Shown: piece by piece, positions 6,411-8,639 of the stretch
How positions within the stretch are numbered: the stretch's first letter is position 1
Layout: each line of letters opens with the position of its first letter
Assembly: GCA_964550025.1 (NCBI GenBank)
Contig: CAZJYI010000292.1
Span: 1 to 8,639, forward strand
Length of the DNA: 8,639 nucleotides
Direction: 5' to 3'
DNA from: CAZJYI01 sp964550025
GTDB lineage: Bacteria; Verrucomicrobiota; Kiritimatiellia; UBA8416; CAYOBW01
Made by a program: the position numbers and the translations under genes
Notes under the pieces: generated by a model
Seen by the model: the letters and a program-made list of their open reading frames with translations, nothing else
Databases searched by the model: none
Told to the model about the DNA's origin: nothing

Positions 6411-7988
6411 TCAGATTCCCAGCAAGGGAACATGGGAGTTCAGGAGACTGGGGATCTCCATGAACAGCGGAGTCTTGCCGGAAACAGACTCCACGAGGAA
6501 ATAGTGGCCGGGAACGCGGGCGAGCAGGAAGGCGTCGTAGTTCACGTCATGTCCGCCATCGCACGGCACTCGCGGGTCAAGCAGGATCTCACCTACCTTG
6601 CGCTCATTCGCGGGAAAAAGCTGCGGTACGGATACCTCCGCAACCCATACCATGGGTGGCAACAGCCGCCTGAGGATCTCGATCACCTCGGCCATCTCCT
6701 GTCGCCCCTCCCAGTCGGAGACGGAAGCCAAGTGCTCAAGATAATCGGTCGCCCTGATGGACACGGTTCTCAAGATCGCCTTCTGCACCTTGGGCGCCGC
6801 CAGTTGCGCCAGCCTCAGGAGCCAGCCGCCCTCTTCAGCATGCTCGATCAGTCTCGGGTAGAACGAGTAGAGGAACGGCAAGGCCATGGTCTCGGCCTGG
6901 ACCCCGCTGTAACTTACGCCGTCGGCCAGGAGTTCCACGACGTAGTCGGCATGCTCGGGCTTGACGTAGAGCCGGGGCACGCAGAAGTTGGGACCGAAGT
7001 TGTCGTCGTGTCCCAGGAAGCTGCTCGTCCAGCTCTCGCTCGGGATGTACCCCAGTCCTCCGCCGACGTTGAAGTACGACCTCTCCGCATCGGGTGCCCA
7101 TGTGTCCTTGTTGAAGGTGTGCCCATAGAACGGGATCATGTGCCACTCGTCGCCAGCCGCGCCAAGGCCGCTGAGGCGGAACCCCAGAAGCCCTCCACAC
7201 CCCGATTCGATACCGGAGTACAGGTACTTGTGGAAGGGCAGACGCGCACGGATGTCCGGGTCATCCTCTTCTTCTGTCAGGTAGTCGATGTCACGGAACG
7301 GAATACCGTTCCTTGAAAGAATCTCCCGTATATGCTCGACCCCAAGGCCCGCCTTCGGCTGGTAGGTGGGGCCGGAAATACCACGGGCAATGTCGTTCAT
7401 TGTACCGTACGAAATGTCAGATTCAGGCAGGCGCCTCGACAGCAGGCTTCTGACCGCCACATGGGCGCAGCTCTTGTTGAGACCGTTCTGTTGGCAGTAC
7501 AGGACGCCGGGAAGAGAGAAGTCCTTGCCCCCGATGGACACAGCATATCGTTGCGGTGATGGGACGCAGTTGTGCCGATGCTGGTATTTGCGGAAGACCG
7601 CCTCGAATACGTGCCAGCTGCTGCGCGAGACGGACGGAACATCGTCCTTCTTGACGATCGCATACCCGATCAGGTGCTTGTCCTCCAGAAGGGGAATCTC
7701 GTCCTCGTCGCTGAAGGCCGGCGACCAGAACCCCAGTCGCTGGAGGCCAGACGTCTTGTGGTCCGGGAAGAGCGCCTGTAGCTCGTCATCTTCCGCACGG
7801 ATGAGCCCTGAACTCGGGATGTCCTCTATCGTCAACGTCTGGAACTCGGCGGAACGAGCCAAGGAGAAGCAACGGTGGAGGCTGGTGATGCCGCCGAAGT
7901 CCGTATCAACCAGATCAAAACAGGAGGACGGTGGTGCAGTGGGTTCTGCCCGACAGGATGTTGCTGGAGCGCGCCGATGAGAATCCAT
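6411..7988 (-). CDS. Probable papain/C39-like cysteine-peptidase-fold protein, family not named
   Basis: The protein has 525 residues and no signal peptide or membrane segment, so it is cytoplasmic. Residues 165-182 read CQQNGLNKSCAHVAVRSL: a Gln, a short loop, then Cys174 at the start of a helix, as in papain-like enzymes (Gln of the oxyanion hole, then nucleophile Cys). Residues 282-301 read WHMIPFYGHTFNKDTWAPDA. Here His283 begins a beta strand and Asp300 follows 17 residues later, close to the His-to-Asp spacing of C39-like peptidases; His290 and Asp295 are alternatives. The fold call is inference from these motifs. A transglutaminase-like or amidase activity is equally possible. Residues 320-525 are helical and unrecognised. 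The first 23 residues (Ser/Pro/Cys-rich) look unconserved, and the convincing sequence starts at FDLVDTDFGG. ATG 7988 has no good Shine-Dalgarno site. The gene starts 6 nt after the stop of the 61-residue gene, so coupled translation is likely. Confidence 0.85.
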   Translation of the reverse strand: MDSHRRAPATSCRAEPTAPPSSCFDLVDTDFGGITSLHRCFSLARSAEFQTLTIEDIPSSGLIRAEDDELQALFPDHKTSGLQRLGFWSPAFSDEDEIPLLEDKHLIGYAIVKKDDVPSVSRSSWHVFEAVFRKYQHRHNCVPSPQRYAVSIGGKDFSLPGVLYCQQNGLNKSCAHVAVRSLLSRRLPESDISYGTMNDIARGISGPTYQPKAGLGVEHIREILSRNGIPFRDIDYLTEEEDDPDIRARLPFHKYLYSGIESGCGGLLGFRLSGLGAAGDEWHMIPFYGHTFNKDTWAPDAERSYFNVGGGLGYIPSESWTSSFLGHDDNFGPNFCVPRLYVKPEHADYVVELLADGVSYSGVQAETMALPFLYSFYPRLIEHAEEGGWLLRLAQLAAPKVQKAILRTVSIRATDYLEHLASVSDWEGRQEMAEVIEILRRLLPPMVWVAEVSVPQLFPANERKVGEILLDPRVPCDGGHDVNYDAFLLARVPGHYFLVESVSGKTPLFMEIPSLLNSHVPLLGI

Positions 7989-7994
7989 GCCGAC

Positions 7995-8180
7995 TCACGA
8001 CGCCTTGAAAACCAGTTTGCTCTTGGCAGCCTTCCTGTGGGCGTTTTCGATCTTCCGGACGAACGCCCCGGCCTGCTCTGCGAATTTGATCTCAACCGGG
8101 ACAGTCTTGGCCCTGTCCCCAAAGAGCTTCGCCATCTCCTTGGCGATGTCGGGACTCGTGAATCTCTGCGCTGGACTCAT
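7995..8180 (-). CDS. Small uncharacterised protein (61 aa), partner of the peptidase-like gene
   Basis: I do not recognise the family. ATG 8180 is chosen over the upstream in-frame ATG at 8237 because GGGAGG (8190-8185) sits 4 nt before it. The product is highly charged and probably soluble: MSPAQRF, then a helix (DIAKEMAKLFGD, 11-22), a short strand-like VPVEIKF (27-33), then a second predicted helix (AGAFVRKIENAHRKAAKSK, 37-55) ending in LVFKAS. The TGA at 7997-7995 is in the same frame as the 525-residue gene, which starts two codons later. The pair is therefore almost certainly one transcript. Size and position would suit an antitoxin, immunity or adaptor protein for the larger partner, but nothing in the sequence proves this. 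Confidence 0.8.
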   Translation of the reverse strand: MSPAQRFTSPDIAKEMAKLFGDRAKTVPVEIKFAEQAGAFVRKIENAHRKAAKSKLVFKAS

Positions 8181-8184
8181 GTTG

Positions 8185-8190
8185 CCTCCC
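8185..8190 (-). promoter_or_regulatory. Shine-Dalgarno site of the 61-aa gene
   Basis: GGGAGG on the minus strand, 4 nt before ATG 8180. It is the strongest ribosome-binding site in the right half of the window and decides the short start. It may also serve the peptidase-like gene through coupling. Confidence 0.8.
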
Positions 8191-8256
8191 ACTGACCGAC
8201 GTAGGTTTGTACAGGATTTCCCGAACCGTCGCAACAACCTTCCGCGTCAGGCGGAC

Positions 8257-8284
8257 GGCGGCCCCGCCCTGCCCGGCTGCCGCC
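8257..8284. repeat. GC-rich inverted repeat between the HTH gene and the 61-aa gene
   Basis: GGCGGC (8257-8262) and GCCGCC (8279-8284) form a 6-bp stem with a 16-nt, G/C-rich loop in the 126-bp gap. No T-run follows, so a simple terminator is unlikely; it could lower read-through or mask nearby RNA. An unused AAGGAGG (8289-8283) overlaps its edge. Confidence 0.35.
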
Positions 8285-8306
8285 TCCTTGTCTGAATGTC
8301 TGCCCG

Positions 8307-8522
8307 TCAGACCCTCTCCAGCCAAGCCAGCAGGTTGGCTCCCTCTATCATCCGCACCTTGACGCCGACGGTTCCGTCCTTGCGACGCAGTTCGCTCCTC
8401 AGCCTCTTGCCTCGCTCGGGATGCTTGAAGTACCGCCGCAACTGACGGGGGCTGATCCCGACAGCATCCGCGGCTTCTGCCAAGGTGTACCACCGTGTTG
8501 AGTCGATGCTCTGCTTCGCCAT
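8307..8522 (-). CDS. Small helix-turn-helix protein (MerR/excisionase-like)
   Basis: The protein has 71 residues from ATG 8522. Residues 12-31 (YTLAEAADAVGISPRQLRRY) are a helix-turn-helix of the kind found in MerR-type regulators and in phage or island excisionase/AlpA-like proteins. The first helix is TLAEAADAV and the recognition helix is SPRQLRRYF. A basic stretch (HPERGKRLRSELRRK) follows, then DGTVGVKVRMI, which could form the wing, and a closing helix (GANLLAWLERV). An in-frame ATG at 8594 would add 24 residues, but these overlap the GACAT-rich operator region and do not look like protein. ATG 8522 has GAGGA (8538-8534) 11 nt upstream, a slightly long spacer. Near an island end the protein is probably an excisionase-like or regulatory DNA-binding protein; which of these cannot be decided. 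The GACAT/ATGTC cluster upstream may be its own binding site. Confidence 0.85.
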   Translation of the reverse strand: MAKQSIDSTRWYTLAEAADAVGISPRQLRRYFKHPERGKRLRSELRRKDGTVGVKVRMIEGANLLAWLERV

Positions 8523-8549
8523 AGCGCAATGGGTCCTCGGATAGCGGAT

Positions 8550-8630
8550 GACATGAGACATCCATGTCCAGACATAGACATCTACCGCCATCACATGATG
8601 TCACGGTATGTCACATGACATCAGGTGTCA
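8550..8630. promoter_or_regulatory. Cluster of GACAT/ATGTC words: candidate operator array
   Basis: Eight copies of GACAT or its complement ATGTC begin at 8550, 8557, 8564, 8571, 8577, 8598, 8608 and 8617. TGATGTCA (8596-8603) and TGACATCA (8616-8623) form an inverted repeat. The 13-mers at 8591-8603 and 8611-8623 share TCACATGA and are spaced 20 bp, two helical turns. The cluster lies directly upstream of the HTH gene and overlaps its predicted promoter, as expected for an operator. Confidence 0.6.
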
Positions 8631-8631
8631 A
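8603..8631 (-). promoter_or_regulatory. Predicted promoter of the HTH gene
   Basis: Minus-strand TTGACA (8631-8626, perfect -35), a 17-nt spacer and TACCGT (8608-8603, 3 of 6 to TATAAT). The -10 is weak, which suits a regulated promoter. Repeat words fill the spacer. The leader to ATG 8522 would be about 75 nt. Confidence 0.45.
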
Positions 8632-8639
8632 CAGGAAAA

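Noticed and set aside
6156..7316. 386-codon plus-strand open frame crossing the tRNA fragment
   Set aside because: The start reads GEVRTPNPLIRSQ, a typical false peptide made by translating the complement of a tRNA-Arg gene. The rest is antisense to the peptidase-like gene.
7995..7997. TGA as a selenocysteine codon joining the small and large genes
   Set aside because: The small gene ends naturally at LVFKAS, a normal ATG follows two codons later, and no convincing SECIS-like hairpin was noticed directly after the TGA.
8092..8604. 170-codon minus-strand open frame over the HTH and 61-aa genes
   Set aside because: It runs in another frame over two genes with better motifs and ribosome sites. 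A short stretch near 8200-8250 looks protein-like (VRLTRKVVATVREI), but no start or domain supports it.
1..8639. CRISPR array, insertion sequence, transposase or integrase
   Set aside because: No regularly spaced identical repeats and no transposase or recombinase reading frame were found on either strand. The beta-helix repeats are coding and irregular.

Overview
The window most likely comes from a bacterium of the PVC group (Kiritimatiellota, Lentisphaerota or Verrucomicrobiota). The evidence is the giant secreted protein that fills positions 206-6001. Its repeated N-terminal block (PYTNWxxAATNIQAAVD, then VVLVTNGVY, then RSVNG), its glycine-rich beta-helix rungs, its PKD domains and its C-terminal HRNHL/dockerin-like region are a combination I associate with those lineages. 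This taxonomic call is inference from sequence style, not from a search. The DNA is GC-rich, and every gene I can support lies on the minus strand, so transcription runs right to left.

Left part (1-6217), probably ordinary chromosome. At the left edge is the N-terminus of a radical SAM enzyme with a CX4CX2C cluster motif (119 to beyond 1). Upstream of it, with 86 bp between, is the 1,931-residue secreted protein. It has four parallel beta-helix modules of 5, 9, 6 and 6 rungs separated by three PKD domains. A C-terminal domain ends in two calcium-loop (dockerin-like) motifs, the second cut off exactly at its last ligand. A sigma70-like promoter and a Shine-Dalgarno site fix its start at 6001 rather than at the longest possible ATG (6100).

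Junction (6218-6410). A 50-nt minus-strand segment is the 3' half of a tRNA-Arg(UCG) gene: anticodon arm, variable loop, T arm, 3' acceptor strand and CCA. The 5' acceptor strand is missing, so it is not a working tRNA. This is what is left at the far end of an element that integrates into the 3' end of a tRNA gene. The orientation places the element to the right (above 6267) and old chromosome to the left. Immediately inside are a repeated 13-mer, a long imperfect hairpin and a perfect 12-bp tandem duplication, which could be recombinase or accessory-factor sites.

Right part (6268-8639), probable end of a mobile or genomic island. It carries three minus-strand genes: a 71-residue HTH (MerR/excisionase-like) protein, a 61-residue uncharacterised protein, and a 525-residue protein with a probable papain/C39-like cysteine-peptidase core (Cys174, His283, Asp300 or Asp295). 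The last two are nearly contiguous and in the same reading frame, separated by one TGA and two codons. Upstream of the HTH gene a dense cluster of GACAT/ATGTC words overlaps a predicted promoter and looks like an operator. No integrase lies in the window; it would be expected further right. The small protein plus cysteine-peptidase-like protein is the best candidate here for an undescribed system, but its function cannot be read from the sequence alone.
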